From positions 3,410,001 to 3,474,000 of the forward strand of contig NZ_CP087585.1 in the NCBI RefSeq assembly GCF_022200785.1: a stretch of DNA of 64,000 bases, given 5' to 3'. Of the stretch, positions 1-8,457 are shown one piece after another. The stretch is from Pedobacter mucosus (lineage in GTDB: Bacteria > Bacteroidota > Bacteroidia > Sphingobacteriales > Sphingobacteriaceae). Every line of letters begins with the position of its first letter. The stretch's first letter is position 1. A model generated the notes under the pieces. It saw only the letters and a program-made list of their open reading frames with translations, had not been told where the DNA came from and ran no database searches. A program made the position numbers and the translations under genes.

Positions 1-649
1 TTACATCTGCCGTACGTTTCACCTTCCTAAAATTACTGGTATGGATTAAAATACGTTCATTATTAGGTGCAATTGCTTTCTTAAAATGATCTTTAGCCTG
101 TAAACTGAAACGCGTAAAATCTATGAAATTTGGGATCACCCTGATGTCTTTAGTAATTTCAAAATGATTATAAGTATCATCTTTCAGATCTTGAGAAACC
201 GTTGTTACGCCATCGCTTTGGTTAATAGAAAACGTAACCACCGGCTTATAAGTCGGGTCTTTTCCTACTAAAGTAATATCCGTTCCATGCAAAGTGGTTA
301 CCACAGGAATGTGTATGCCATAACTTGCCAATATTTGCTTCGCCATAAATGCCGCTGAAGCATGCGGAATGGCATAATGAACATGTAAAACATCCAATTG
401 CTCAAACCGAACAACATCTACCAATTTACTGGCCAAAGCCGATTCGTAAGGTGCATAATCAAAAAGCGGATAATCTCTTACCGAAACTTCATGATAAAAT
501 AAATTAGCAGAGAAAAAATCGAGCCTGGCAGGCTGACTATAAGTGATAAAGTGAACTTGGTGACCTTCATTTGCAAGTGCTTTTCCAAGTTCTGTTGCAA
601 CTACTCCACTACCGCCAAAAGTGGGGTAGCAAACAATTCCTATCTTCAT
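1..649 (-). CDS. bshA: BshA-type glycosyltransferase of bacillithiol synthesis (3' end cut off)
   Basis: The first about 216 residues of a GT4 glycosyltransferase are present and the C-terminal half lies beyond position 1. The N-terminus reads MKIGIVCYPTFGGSGVVATE, the glycine-rich nucleotide-sugar loop characteristic of BshA. Further motifs are DVLHVHYAIPHA and VVTTLHGTDITLVG, also typical of this family. BshA transfers GlcNAc from UDP-GlcNAc to L-malate, the first step of bacillithiol synthesis, in the cytosol; Bacteroidota commonly use this thiol. The ATG at 649-647 gives the full conserved N-terminus. It is the last gene of a minus-strand run after tilS and a small membrane protein, but a 229-bp gap and its own candidate -7 element suggest separate transcription. 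Family assignment is firm; exact substrate rests on family knowledge. Confidence 0.85.
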   Translation of the reverse strand, partial: MKIGIVCYPTFGGSGVVATELGKALANEGHQVHFITYSQPARLDFFSANLFYHEVSVRDYPLFDYAPYESALASKLVDVVRFEQLDVLHVHYAIPHASAAFMAKQILASYGIHIPVVTTLHGTDITLVGKDPTYKPVVTFSINQSDGVTTVSQDLKDDTYNHFEITKDIRVIPNFIDFTRFSLQAKDHFKKAIAPNNERILIHTSNFRKVKRTADV

Positions 650-671
650 TTTTAATGCGTTGTTGTTAGCA

Positions 672-679
672 CAAATGTA
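672..679 (-). promoter_or_regulatory. candidate -7 element (TACATTTG) for bshA
   Basis: Read on the minus strand this is TACATTTG, an exact match to the Bacteroidota -7 consensus TAnnTTTG, 22 nt before the bshA start codon. No convincing -33 TTTG is seen. An exact match is expected by chance roughly every 2 kb per strand in DNA this AT-rich, so the position near a start codon is the main support. Confidence 0.4.
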
Positions 680-780
680 CCCGAATTAAATGTATAATGC
701 ATGTCGGGGTAATGCAATAAAAAAGAGGAATTTATAATATTTTTATTTGAAAAGCAGGTACAATAATTCTTAGGGAAATG

Positions 781-841
781 CAGTCCCGCCATTCGCTATA
801 GCCCTCATAAAAAATTCGGGGCTGCCGCTTCTGTCGGGTTT
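781..841 (-). repeat. dispersed hairpin repeat, copy 1
   Basis: On the minus strand it begins AAACCCGACAGAAGCGGCA and ends GCGAATGGCGGGACTG, with a central block CCCCGAATTTTTTATGAGGG that can fold back. The ends match the copy at 20870-20935 and the middle matches the copies at 14345-14398 and 17154-17207. It occupies the gap between bshA and the preceding small gene and carries no ORF. Confidence 0.7.
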
Positions 842-878
842 AAAAACAAAAAACCTTACTAAAATTAAGATTGATGGA

Positions 879-1367
879 CTATTTAAGGTTTCTCATTTCC
901 TCTTTAATTACCAGAAAAAGTTCATTAGGGCGCTGGGTGCCAATAAAGTACTCTAATCCATCGCGATCTGTTAACACAACAGCATCTTTACCCGAAGAGT
1001 AAAAACGAATTGTGCCCTTAGTATGCAAATTATAAACCGGATTATTAAAAAAATACCTGCTGTATGTTGCTTTGCGAACGTCGATAATGCTATTTAAATC
1101 AATTTTAACCCGCTTGGTTGTCCAAAGTCCATCCAGAATCATGCTGCCATTATCCACAATAATTTTGTATTGAATTAAGAAAAGCAAAAGCATGGAAACA
1201 CCAATAATTCCAAAACCCACAACCAAAAATAAGTCTTGCGTATTATCACGATCGCGTTCATAAACATAGGCTGCAAAACAAAAAGCAGCCATAATTAACC
1301 TTATAAAAATGCGAACATAATCACGACCGATGTATTGTTTTTCGATAAAGGCGTATCTACTTTCCAC
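879..1367 (-). CDS. small two-TM membrane protein with a bacterial PH-like domain
   Basis: A 162-residue protein. Hydrophobic segments at about residues 20-36 and 43-65 predict two closely spaced membrane helices. They are followed by a soluble beta-rich part of about 95 residues with the pattern of bacterial PH-like (bPH) domains: strands around KIIVDNGSMILDG, the VKIDLNSIIDVRKAT strand, and a C-terminal helix around NELFLVIKEEMRN. The start codon is GTG at 1367-1365, immediately after the tilS stop codon with no spacer, so the two are almost certainly translationally coupled. Function is unknown; bPH membrane proteins are usually of unassigned role. No catalytic motif is visible. Confidence 0.6.
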   Translation of the reverse strand: MESRYAFIEKQYIGRDYVRIFIRLIMAAFCFAAYVYERDRDNTQDLFLVVGFGIIGVSMLLLFLIQYKIIVDNGSMILDGLWTTKRVKIDLNSIIDVRKATYSRYFFNNPVYNLHTKGTIRFYSSGKDAVVLTDRDGLEYFIGTQRPNELFLVIKEEMRNLK

Positions 1368-2699
1368 TTATTTAATTTTGAGTTCGAATATAGCAACTTT
1401 TTTTGTTGCTGTAGTTAATTTATATCGGTTATCCTGACGTTTACCTGCGATCCAAATGATTTCTCCGTTACCATTTATTAATAAAGGAATTTGACTTTTT
1501 AAGTGTAAAGGAACCTTTTCATCAATAAAAAAATCGCTTACTTTTTTAAACTTACGCATACCTAGCGGAATAAATTTATCGCCGTTTTTCCAATTTCTTA
1601 GTAATAGCGGGAAAATTAACTGATCAGCATTTACATAAGCTTTATCTTTATTGATTTCAAATTTTATATCGGTAGAAAAAGATAACGTTATTTCATCTTC
1701 TCCAAAAATAACCTGCTCAGCAGTTTGATCAATAAATTGATTTAACGCAATTTTCGAATCGCTTGCAACAATTACCAAATCATTTCTGTTAATAATTGCC
1801 TGATGTGTTGCACTGAAAAACTGAGTTCCACTCAAAGATTTAAGGCTATTTACCATATCCTCTATCACGTTTTCTGTGAAATTATAAGGTTTAAGAAGTT
1901 CAAACAATAACAACTTTTGAGGCTTAAGTTTTGCAATCTCTTCTAAAGGAATATAAATTCCATCAAATTTTTTCTTAATAATTTCACTTGTTAATTTTTC
2001 CACTTGAAGATGCAGGTATTCTTCAATTTCTGCAAAACGAGCTATATTTTCGTTAAACGTTTTTTCTAAACTAGGATTGATTTCTTGGAGATGCGGAACT
2101 ACTTTAAACCTCAATTTATTTCGAGTATAATTTGTACTCAAATTTGAGCTATCCTCAACAAAATCTAAATTTTGATTTATTATAATTTCATCAATCTCTT
2201 TACGATTTAGAAACAGTAAAGGCCTGATTAATTTATTTTTTTTAGGCAAAATACCATGCAGGCCGCTAATTCCTGTTCCTCGCACCAAATTAATTAAAAC
2301 GGTTTCAACAGCATCATTTTGGTGTTGTGCCAGTGCGATGTAATTATAACCGTAAGAAACCCTTATTTCTTCAAACCAGGAGTAACGTAAATCTCTAGCC
2401 GCCATTTGTGTAGAAATTTTATTTTCGAGTGCATATTTTTTTGTATCAAAATGCGTTACATAAAAAGGAAGATTCAAACTTTCAGCAAGTTGGCGAATAA
2501 AATTTTCATCACGTTCTGCTTCTATAGCCCTTAAGTTGAAATTACAATGCGCCACACCAACATCAACGCCTATAGCTTTAAATAAATGCAACATTAATAC
2601 CGAATCTTTTCCGCCACTAACGGCTAAAAGAATTCTGTCACCTTTTACAAATAACCCTTGTTTGGCTACATAATCCTGAAATTGTGGTAAAGGTAACAT
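1368..2699 (-). CDS. tilS: tRNA(Ile)-lysidine synthase TilS
   Basis: A 443-residue cytosolic enzyme that converts C34 of the minor tRNA-Ile(CAU) anticodon to lysidine with ATP and lysine, switching codon reading from AUG to AUA. The PP-loop ATP motif SGGKDS is at residues 28-33. It is followed by the expected AHCNFNLR and ALAQHQNDAVET blocks, and a C-terminal domain (about 355-440) with LLLRNWKNGDKFIPLGM and KVSDFFIDEKVP, typical of TilS-C. Length is normal for the family. It is divergent from the OstA-like gene across a 65-bp gap that holds a perfect 16-bp palindrome, and it abuts the PH-like membrane protein gene. Confidence 0.95.
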   Translation of the reverse strand: MLPLPQFQDYVAKQGLFVKGDRILLAVSGGKDSVLMLHLFKAIGVDVGVAHCNFNLRAIEAERDENFIRQLAESLNLPFYVTHFDTKKYALENKISTQMAARDLRYSWFEEIRVSYGYNYIALAQHQNDAVETVLINLVRGTGISGLHGILPKKNKLIRPLLFLNRKEIDEIIINQNLDFVEDSSNLSTNYTRNKLRFKVVPHLQEINPSLEKTFNENIARFAEIEEYLHLQVEKLTSEIIKKKFDGIYIPLEEIAKLKPQKLLLFELLKPYNFTENVIEDMVNSLKSLSGTQFFSATHQAIINRNDLVIVASDSKIALNQFIDQTAEQVIFGEDEITLSFSTDIKFEINKDKAYVNADQLIFPLLLRNWKNGDKFIPLGMRKFKKVSDFFIDEKVPLHLKSQIPLLINGNGEIIWIAGKRQDNRYKLTTATKKVAIFELKIK

Positions 2700-2728
2700 C
2701 CATCAAAAATATTTAATTTTAACTGGTA

Positions 2729-2744
2729 TTCCGAACGTTCGGAA
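2729..2744. promoter_or_regulatory. 16-bp perfect palindrome in the tilS/OstA-like divergent promoter region
   Basis: TTCCGAACGTTCGGAA is its own reverse complement and sits in the 65-bp gap between two divergent genes. It ends 8 bp before the candidate -7 element of the OstA-like gene. The position fits an operator for a dimeric regulator acting on both promoters; no regulator gene is adjacent, so this is inference. Confidence 0.4.
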
Positions 2745-2752
2745 CAAAAAAC

Positions 2753-2760
2753 TAACTTTG
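2753..2760 (+). promoter_or_regulatory. candidate -7 element (TAACTTTG) for the OstA-like gene
   Basis: Exact TAnnTTTG match only 4 nt before the GTG start codon at 2765. If used, the transcript would start at or very near the start codon, giving a leaderless or near-leaderless mRNA. No -33 element is evident. Confidence 0.4.
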
Positions 2761-2764
2761 TAGT

Positions 2765-5086
2765 GTGCAAAAATTAATTGTCTTTTTATTCTTACTGATT
2801 AGCCCCATTTTCCTATTTGGACAAAAGAAAGGATCGGTTATCAAAATTCTTTCTTATTCTAGTATATATGGAGATATGAAGAAAAAAGTCAATTATTTAA
2901 AAAACCCTGTTTTTCAACAAGATAATGCAACCTTAACTTGCGATAGTGCCGTTTTTTATAGTGAGCGTAATTATTTCGAAGCTTATAAAAATGTTCATAT
3001 CAATCAACTTACTACAAATATTTATTCTAACCAGCTGGAGTATGATGGGAATAAAAAGCTTGCCCATTTGACCGGAAATGTTATAATGGATGATCAGCAA
3101 TCCATATTAACCACTGAGATTTTAGATTATAATACTTTAAGTAAAATAGGCACTTACACCAAGGGTGGAAAAATAGTAAATAAAGAGGTTACGTTAACTA
3201 GTAAAAACGGATATTATTTTAGTGGTACCAGTGATGCTTATTTCAAATATGATGTGGTTGTTGTTACGCCTCAAACAACCATAAAATCAGATACGATGAG
3301 TTATAATACAAAAAGTAAGTGGACTTTTTTTTATGGACCGACCAACATTAAGGGTAAAGACGACAATCTCTACACTGAAAATGGCCAATATAACACTACA
3401 TCTGAAGATGCCTTTTTTGGAAAGAAAAACTTATATACACAAGGAACCAGATCATTGAAAGGCGATAGTTTATATTACTATGGTAAAAAAGGAATTGGTA
3501 AAGCCGTTAAAAACATTGTATTTTCTGATACAAAAGATAAAATGAAAATGTTTGGCGATCTAGGCTATTACTATAAAGCCGATCAACGAACATTGGTTAC
3601 CAGAAACGCTTACCTAGGAATTGGAACTGCAGATTCCATCATGGTTAAAAACAGAAAGCGACCAGATAGTTTGTGGATGGGTGCAGATACTTTGGAAACC
3701 CAAATGGTATTGCAGAAAACATTGAAATTAATACCGAAAATTTCTATTAAAGCCGACAATGAAATTGGTGAAGACGAAGAAGATGGTGATGCTTTAAAAG
3801 AGAAAAAAGAATTGCCTGAACAAGCCAAAACCGAAGTGAAGGCAAAAGAGGGTAAAAGCAAACGCAACGCTTCTAAAAATGCGAAGAATAAAACTAATGA
3901 CGAATCATCTGTTTTAGATAAAAATAAAATCCTGCCCGAAATATTAGAGGATAGCTTAAAAATAAAGGTTGATTCTTTATCAAAAAATATATCCCTCAAT
4001 AACGATAGTTCAAAAAATAGCAATGTTTTAAAAAGCAAGGCTGATTCTATTGTTAAAAATTTACCCAAATTAAAAGCAGATAGTTTGCAGAAAACCATTG
4101 TCGAGAAATCTGCATCTGCAATAAAAACGGTAGGCAAATTAATCCCTGATAGTCTACAAAAAAGTGTTACTAAAAGTGGCGTTATAAACAACGTTGTTAA
4201 AGCTGTTGGAAATTTGAAACTTAACGGAATCAAAAAAGATTCGGTTAAATTTAATCCGGCAGATACCATTCAGGCCCGGGTAATCAGGGCTTATCACGGG
4301 GTAAAAATCTATAAGACAAATATTCAGGCAAAAACTGATAGTTTATTTTATACCAGTGCAGATTCTACTTTGCGCTGCTATATCAATCCAATAATTTGGT
4401 CGGAAGGTTCTCAGCAAGTTGGTGATACGATTTATGTTCAATTTAAAAACAAAAAACTAAATAATTTACAAGCTTTTAAAAATGCTTTTTTAGTTAATAC
4501 GCCAAAAGATTCCCTTCGTTTTAATCAGATAAAGGGAAGATATATGACTGGTTTTTTTAATAAAGGTAAACTGAAAACCATGTATGTTGACGGGAATGCA
4601 GAGAGTATTTATTACACTCAAGATGATAGCACGAAAGTTTACAAGGAAATGAACCAAACTTTAAGTAGCCGTATTAAATTTATTTTTAAGGATGATGAAA
4701 ACGACATTAGTGATATTGTTTACATTAAAGGTGTTGAAGGTGCTTTAAATCCGGAAGTTAAAATAGCGAAAGATAATGTACTTAAAGGATTTTCATGGAA
4801 ACCTACGGAGAGACCAAAACAGAAAAAAGATGCCATTGGATCGTCTGGTAAAGCTAAACCTAAAACTAAAATTAAGCCAAAAGCTCCTCTTGGTAAGCCG
4901 ATAATTGCCGCCAAGCCTAGCTCCAAAATTCTTTTACCCAAAATATCTTTAGGAAAGGATACTACTGGTTTGCAAAAAACGCTAAAAGAAGCTTTGCCTG
5001 CTATTATTTCAAACAAAGAAATAAAACCAATAATACCTAAAATTGATTCTTTAAATAAACTTAAAAAGGAAATTAAGAAGTTGTAA
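2765..5086 (+). CDS. OstA/LptA-like envelope protein
   Basis: A 773-residue secreted protein starting with GTG and a clear signal peptide (MQKLIVFLFLLISPIFLFGQ). Residues about 30-300 show the repeated OstA/LptA pattern of short beta-strands: NATLTCDSAVFYSERN, AHLTGNVIMDD, TLTSKNGYYF. In this superfamily the fold builds a beta-jellyroll that carries lipopolysaccharide across the periplasm. A lysine/serine-rich, low-complexity linker (about 330-490) follows, then a second OstA-like stretch (about 500-665, TKTDSLFYTSADSTLRCY-type strands) and a Pro/Lys-rich tail. It is convergent with rdgB, with one base between the two stop codons. A role in LPS transport or outer-membrane assembly is inferred from the family. 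Confidence 0.75.
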   Translation: MQKLIVFLFLLISPIFLFGQKKGSVIKILSYSSIYGDMKKKVNYLKNPVFQQDNATLTCDSAVFYSERNYFEAYKNVHINQLTTNIYSNQLEYDGNKKLAHLTGNVIMDDQQSILTTEILDYNTLSKIGTYTKGGKIVNKEVTLTSKNGYYFSGTSDAYFKYDVVVVTPQTTIKSDTMSYNTKSKWTFFYGPTNIKGKDDNLYTENGQYNTTSEDAFFGKKNLYTQGTRSLKGDSLYYYGKKGIGKAVKNIVFSDTKDKMKMFGDLGYYYKADQRTLVTRNAYLGIGTADSIMVKNRKRPDSLWMGADTLETQMVLQKTLKLIPKISIKADNEIGEDEEDGDALKEKKELPEQAKTEVKAKEGKSKRNASKNAKNKTNDESSVLDKNKILPEILEDSLKIKVDSLSKNISLNNDSSKNSNVLKSKADSIVKNLPKLKADSLQKTIVEKSASAIKTVGKLIPDSLQKSVTKSGVINNVVKAVGNLKLNGIKKDSVKFNPADTIQARVIRAYHGVKIYKTNIQAKTDSLFYTSADSTLRCYINPIIWSEGSQQVGDTIYVQFKNKKLNNLQAFKNAFLVNTPKDSLRFNQIKGRYMTGFFNKGKLKTMYVDGNAESIYYTQDDSTKVYKEMNQTLSSRIKFIFKDDENDISDIVYIKGVEGALNPEVKIAKDNVLKGFSWKPTERPKQKKDAIGSSGKAKPKTKIKPKAPLGKPIIAAKPSSKILLPKISLGKDTTGLQKTLKEALPAIISNKEIKPIIPKIDSLNKLKKEIKKL

Positions 5087-5087
5087 T

Positions 5088-5663
5088 TTATTGAGATTTT
5101 AAAAAGGTTATCATTTTTTTTAAGGCAATTGCTCTGTGGCTTATTTGATTTTTTTCAGACATATCCATCTCTGCAAAAGTGACATCATAGCCATTTGGCT
5201 GAAAAATTGGATCGTACCCAAAGCCTTTTTTGCCAGTCAAACTTTCCCGTAGCGTACCTTCTATAATGCCTTCGAATAAATAATTTTCGTTCCCTAATAT
5301 TAAAGAAATAACAGTTTTAAACCTGGCATTTCTATTTGAATTACCTTTAAGTTTTTCTAAAACTAGTGCAATATTGGCTTGATTATCCCTCTCTCCTGCA
5401 TAACGGGCAGAATAAACACCGGGTTCATTATTCAGCGCCTCAACTTCTAATCCACTGTCATCGGCAAAACAATCTAACTCAAAATTTTCTTTTACGTAAG
5501 TACTTTTAAGTGTAGCATTACCTTCAAAAGTATCTGCTGTTTCTGGGATATCTACGAAACAACCAATGTCTTCCAAGTTTAAAACTTCGAATTCATTTTG
5601 AAGTGCCAACCGGATCTCTTCGGTTTTATTTTTATTGTTAGTAGCAAAAACTAATTTTTTCAT
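5088..5663 (-). CDS. rdgB: non-canonical purine NTP pyrophosphatase (RdgB/HAM1)
   Basis: A 191-residue cytosolic house-cleaning enzyme hydrolysing dITP, ITP and XTP to monophosphates so that deaminated purines do not enter DNA. The family motifs are all present: FATNNKNKTEEI at the N-terminus, DTFEGNA (about 44-50), the catalytic FADDSGLEV (about 66-74), GVYSARYAG, KGFGYDPIF (about 146-154) and the C-terminal SHRA. Length is normal. The gene for an unknown protein ends 28 bp upstream on the same strand, suggesting co-transcription. Confidence 0.95.
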   Translation of the reverse strand: MKKLVFATNNKNKTEEIRLALQNEFEVLNLEDIGCFVDIPETADTFEGNATLKSTYVKENFELDCFADDSGLEVEALNNEPGVYSARYAGERDNQANIALVLEKLKGNSNRNARFKTVISLILGNENYLFEGIIEGTLRESLTGKKGFGYDPIFQPNGYDVTFAEMDMSEKNQISHRAIALKKMITFLKSQ

Positions 5664-5691
5664 TTAATAAAATGATGGTAACGAACGTTAG

Positions 5692-6345
5692 TTATTTAAT
5701 TTTTTTTAAGTGCTTCCAAAGCATTCGCTTGGCGGTATCATCTTCTTCCAAGTGATGTAAATTTGGAGCAAATATTAATTTTGCATTTTGATGTATTATA
5801 ATTTCATTTTCCCATACGAGATTCAATTTTAAATCAAAAACTTCTACACCAAAAGACAACATAAGTTGTGGCTTAAAAAATTCATAAAAATCTAAAAATG
5901 AAGTTCCGTAGTAATCTGAATAATTTACGATAGCAAAATCTTGCGTTCCTAAGTCAACAGCTTTAACAATTTTTCTAAGTAATTCGCGACCTTGTTCAGT
6001 ACTTACAGCATTTAAATTATCGTTGACTAAAATTAGAGCAGATTTTTTATTTCCTCCTAAAAATTTGAATACTTTAGGCGTAGTTGGTTCCTCAATTAAA
6101 TGAGGTTGTTCGGCTTCCTTGTTATAACTTTTGGGGTCATTACCAACATTAACACTCGGAATTTGAGCACTTTCCTTAGTGTAAATATTATTATTTACAT
6201 CTGACAGCACAATTTTTTCTGTAGCAAAAACAGGCCTAGAAGAATCAATCAAAGGAATTTCTACATTTATATCTTCCACCAAAAAAACATCTTCAGTAAA
6301 AAACAAACGTAAAGCATGCTCATTGTTGGTAACTTGGTTTTCCAT
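5692..6345 (-). CDS. unknown protein with weak resemblance to DNA polymerase III psi (HolD)
   Basis: A 217-residue protein without signal peptide or membrane segment. The first about 90 residues are acidic and of low conservation character. Residues about 95-217 form an alpha/beta pattern: a strand ALILVNDNL, a helix EQGRELLRKIVKAVDL, a strand FAIVNYSDYYG, a helix, and a terminal block ending FAPNLHHLEEDDTAKRMLWK. The order (small hydrophobic strand, helix, final Leu-rich block followed by KRxLW) reminds me of HolD/psi and uracil-DNA-glycosylase-fold proteins, but this is a pattern impression, not a motif match. It lies 28 bp upstream of rdgB on the same strand, which fits a DNA-maintenance setting. 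Confidence 0.35.
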   Translation of the reverse strand: MENQVTNNEHALRLFFTEDVFLVEDINVEIPLIDSSRPVFATEKIVLSDVNNNIYTKESAQIPSVNVGNDPKSYNKEAEQPHLIEEPTTPKVFKFLGGNKKSALILVNDNLNAVSTEQGRELLRKIVKAVDLGTQDFAIVNYSDYYGTSFLDFYEFFKPQLMLSFGVEVFDLKLNLVWENEIIIHQNAKLIFAPNLHHLEEDDTAKRMLWKHLKKIK

Positions 6346-6448
6346 TCGTATTTTTGCGGATAATAATTTCTGTTAAAATTAGTTAAATATCTTATAATAG
6401 CGCCGCTAATTGTTACTTTTATCCATTAAAATTTATAGACTTCACTGT

Positions 6449-7036
6449 TTGAGAAAGGCTTCCGTTTTATTTATTTTTGGCTTTATTTCCAGCGTTTCGG
6501 TTGCTCAAAATGTGGCTTCGATAAGCGGAAAATCCATTAGTACAAAAGAATTTATGTGGACTTATAAAAAAAGCCACAATGGAAACGCAAACGTAGATTA
6601 TAATAGTTTGCAAGCCTATTTAAATTTATACATAAATTTTAAACTGAAGGTTTTAGATGCTCGTGAAATGGATTTTGATAAAAACCCGATTTTTCAAGAA
6701 GAAGTCAAAACTTACGAAAATGCGCTAACAGCTCATAAAAAAGCTGGTAACACCGGTAAAGATCATGATTATTTAGTGAACGAATATCGCGAAGGTGTTT
6801 TGATGTTTAATGTTTCAGAGTTAAAAATTTGGAATAAAGCACAAGATGACGAAAAAGCTTTGAGTAATTTCTACCTTAAAAATCAACAACATTACGAAAA
6901 GTCACTAGATGAGATAAAAGGTCAGGTGATTGCAGATTACCAACAAAGTTTAGAAGAGAATTGGCTGAATAGCCTTAAACAAAAATATCAAGTTAAGATT
7001 AATGATAACGAGCTTAAAAAGCTTGCTAAGCAGTAA
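6449..7036 (+). CDS. SurA-like periplasmic chaperone lacking a PPIase domain
   Basis: The TTG at 6449 gives a proper signal peptide (RKASVLFIFGFISSVSVAQ) and a 195-residue protein. An upstream in-frame TTG at 6410 would add 13 residues that spoil the signal. The mature part opens with VASISGKSISTKEFMWTYKK, the usual start of Bacteroidota PpiC/SurA-type foldases, continues with the helical N-lobe (LNLYINFKLKVLDAREM), and closes with the C-terminal helix DEIKGQVIADYQQSLEENW. The parvulin (PpiC) domains normally lying between these parts are absent. It is followed 54 bp later by a full SurA-like protein. It probably acts as a holdase for outer-membrane proteins. The family assignment is fairly sure, the function inferred. 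Confidence 0.65.
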   Translation: MRKASVLFIFGFISSVSVAQNVASISGKSISTKEFMWTYKKSHNGNANVDYNSLQAYLNLYINFKLKVLDAREMDFDKNPIFQEEVKTYENALTAHKKAGNTGKDHDYLVNEYREGVLMFNVSELKIWNKAQDDEKALSNFYLKNQQHYEKSLDEIKGQVIADYQQSLEENWLNSLKQKYQVKINDNELKKLAKQ

Positions 7037-7064
7037 TTAACCTGATTATATTACCCATTAATAT

Positions 7065-7072
7065 TAAATTTG
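7065..7072 (+). promoter_or_regulatory. candidate -7 element (TAAATTTG) for the SurA-like gene
   Basis: Exact TAnnTTTG match, 18 nt before the ATG at 7091 and just after the stop of the preceding chaperone gene. No clear -33 TTTG. It would give surA and moxR a promoter of their own in addition to readthrough. Confidence 0.35.
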
Positions 7073-7090
7073 CAAAATATAATAAATAGA

Positions 7091-8452
7091 ATGAAAAAAG
7101 TTTTTTTAGTAGCAGCTTTAATTTGCTTGTTTTTAAACAGTTTTGCCCAATCGGCGAAACATAATATAGATAAAGTTGCTGCAGTAGTAGGAAATAACAT
7201 TATCCTTTTGTCTGATTTAAATCAGCAATACACGCAATATCTTTATCAAGGAAATCAGCAGAATGTTGATATTAAATGTAAAATTTTACAAAATACGCTT
7301 ACCCAAAAACTTCTAAAACAACAGGCTGAAATCGATTCAGTAATGGTTGATGATAGTCAGGTTGATGATGAAGTAAACAAAAGAATGCGTTATAGCATGC
7401 AACGTGCCGGCGGACAAGAGCGTTTGGAGCAGTTTTTAAATAAATCTTTACTGCAATATAAAGATGAAATCAGACCATCAGTGAAAGATGAGTTGATCGC
7501 ACAAAAGATGCAAGCAAAAATTACGGAAAATATAAATGTTACTCCGATGGAAGTTGAAAAATACTTCAAAACCTTGGGTGATAGTATTCCACAATTTAAT
7601 ACTGAAGTTGAAGTGGGTGAAATAATTTTGGGTCCTCAATTATCAAAAGCAGAAAAGCAAAGATTTCGTGATAAAATTGAAGCTTTACGTATGCGGGTGA
7701 AAGGTGGAGATGACTTCGGTGTTTTAGCGAAAACATATTCTGAAGATCCAGGTTCATCAGCTGATGGTGGAGATTTAGGTTTTTTCGATAGAAGTACAAT
7801 GGCTAAAGAATTTACAGCTTGGGCATTTAAACTTAAAGCAGGGGAAATGTCACCGGTATTCGAAACTGAATTTGGCTTTCACATTTTACAAGTTATCGAA
7901 CGTCGTGGAGAGCAAGTTCACGCCCGTCATATTTTAATTAAACCAGCTACTACTGCAGAAAGCTTAAGTAGATTAAAACTTCACGCTGATAGTATTTATA
8001 ATAATATTACCACGAAAAAATTAAGTTTTGCTGCTGCAGCTAACCTATTTTCAGATAATAAGGAATCTAAATTTAATGGTGGAATGATGCTTAATGCAGA
8101 AAACGTACAAGCAAGAAGTACTTTTATTCCTACTGATAAATTAGATCCATCTATATTTTTGGTTATAGATTCAATGAAAATTGGAGGTATTTCGAAACCT
8201 GATTTATATACTGCTGCTGATGGAAAACAAGGCTACCGCATACTTTACTTAAAATCGAAAATTCCTCCACATAAAGCAAATTTAGGTCAAGATTTTCCGA
8301 AAATTAGAGATGCTGCACAAAGTGATAAAATTAATCGTACTTTAAGTGAGTGGTTTGAAAAACGTCGTGAAAGCACTTATATTAAAATTGACGATGAGTT
8401 TAATACCTGCGATGAATTAAAAATTTGGACCAAAACAACAGCCGCAAAATAA
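7091..8452 (+). CDS. surA: SurA-like peptidyl-prolyl isomerase/chaperone
   Basis: Starting at the ATG at 7091 (MKKVFLVAALICLFLNSFAQ signal peptide) the protein has 453 residues, the usual SurA length. Residues about 25-165 form the chaperone N-domain (DKVAAVVGNNIILLSDLNQQ is the hallmark). Two parvulin-type domains follow: the first at about 170-275 with the canonical FGVLAKTYSEDPGSSADGGD and GFFDRSTM, the second at about 275-390 starting VHARHILIKP. It acts in the periplasm on unfolded outer-membrane beta-barrels. The gene lies between a PPIase-less paralogue and moxR, with only 5 bp to the latter. Confidence 0.9.
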   Translation: MKKVFLVAALICLFLNSFAQSAKHNIDKVAAVVGNNIILLSDLNQQYTQYLYQGNQQNVDIKCKILQNTLTQKLLKQQAEIDSVMVDDSQVDDEVNKRMRYSMQRAGGQERLEQFLNKSLLQYKDEIRPSVKDELIAQKMQAKITENINVTPMEVEKYFKTLGDSIPQFNTEVEVGEIILGPQLSKAEKQRFRDKIEALRMRVKGGDDFGVLAKTYSEDPGSSADGGDLGFFDRSTMAKEFTAWAFKLKAGEMSPVFETEFGFHILQVIERRGEQVHARHILIKPATTAESLSRLKLHADSIYNNITTKKLSFAAAANLFSDNKESKFNGGMMLNAENVQARSTFIPTDKLDPSIFLVIDSMKIGGISKPDLYTAADGKQGYRILYLKSKIPPHKANLGQDFPKIRDAAQSDKINRTLSEWFEKRRESTYIKIDDEFNTCDELKIWTKTTAAK

Positions 8453-8457
8453 TACGA

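Noticed and set aside
3610..4269. 219-residue open frame antisense to the OstA-like gene
   Set aside because: It mirrors the Lys/Ser-rich low-complexity linker of the sense gene, which creates long antisense frames of Leu/Phe/Ser; the sense gene has a signal peptide and domain matches.
7596..7799. Antisense open frame within surA
   Set aside because: Fully inside a well-supported gene and without family features.
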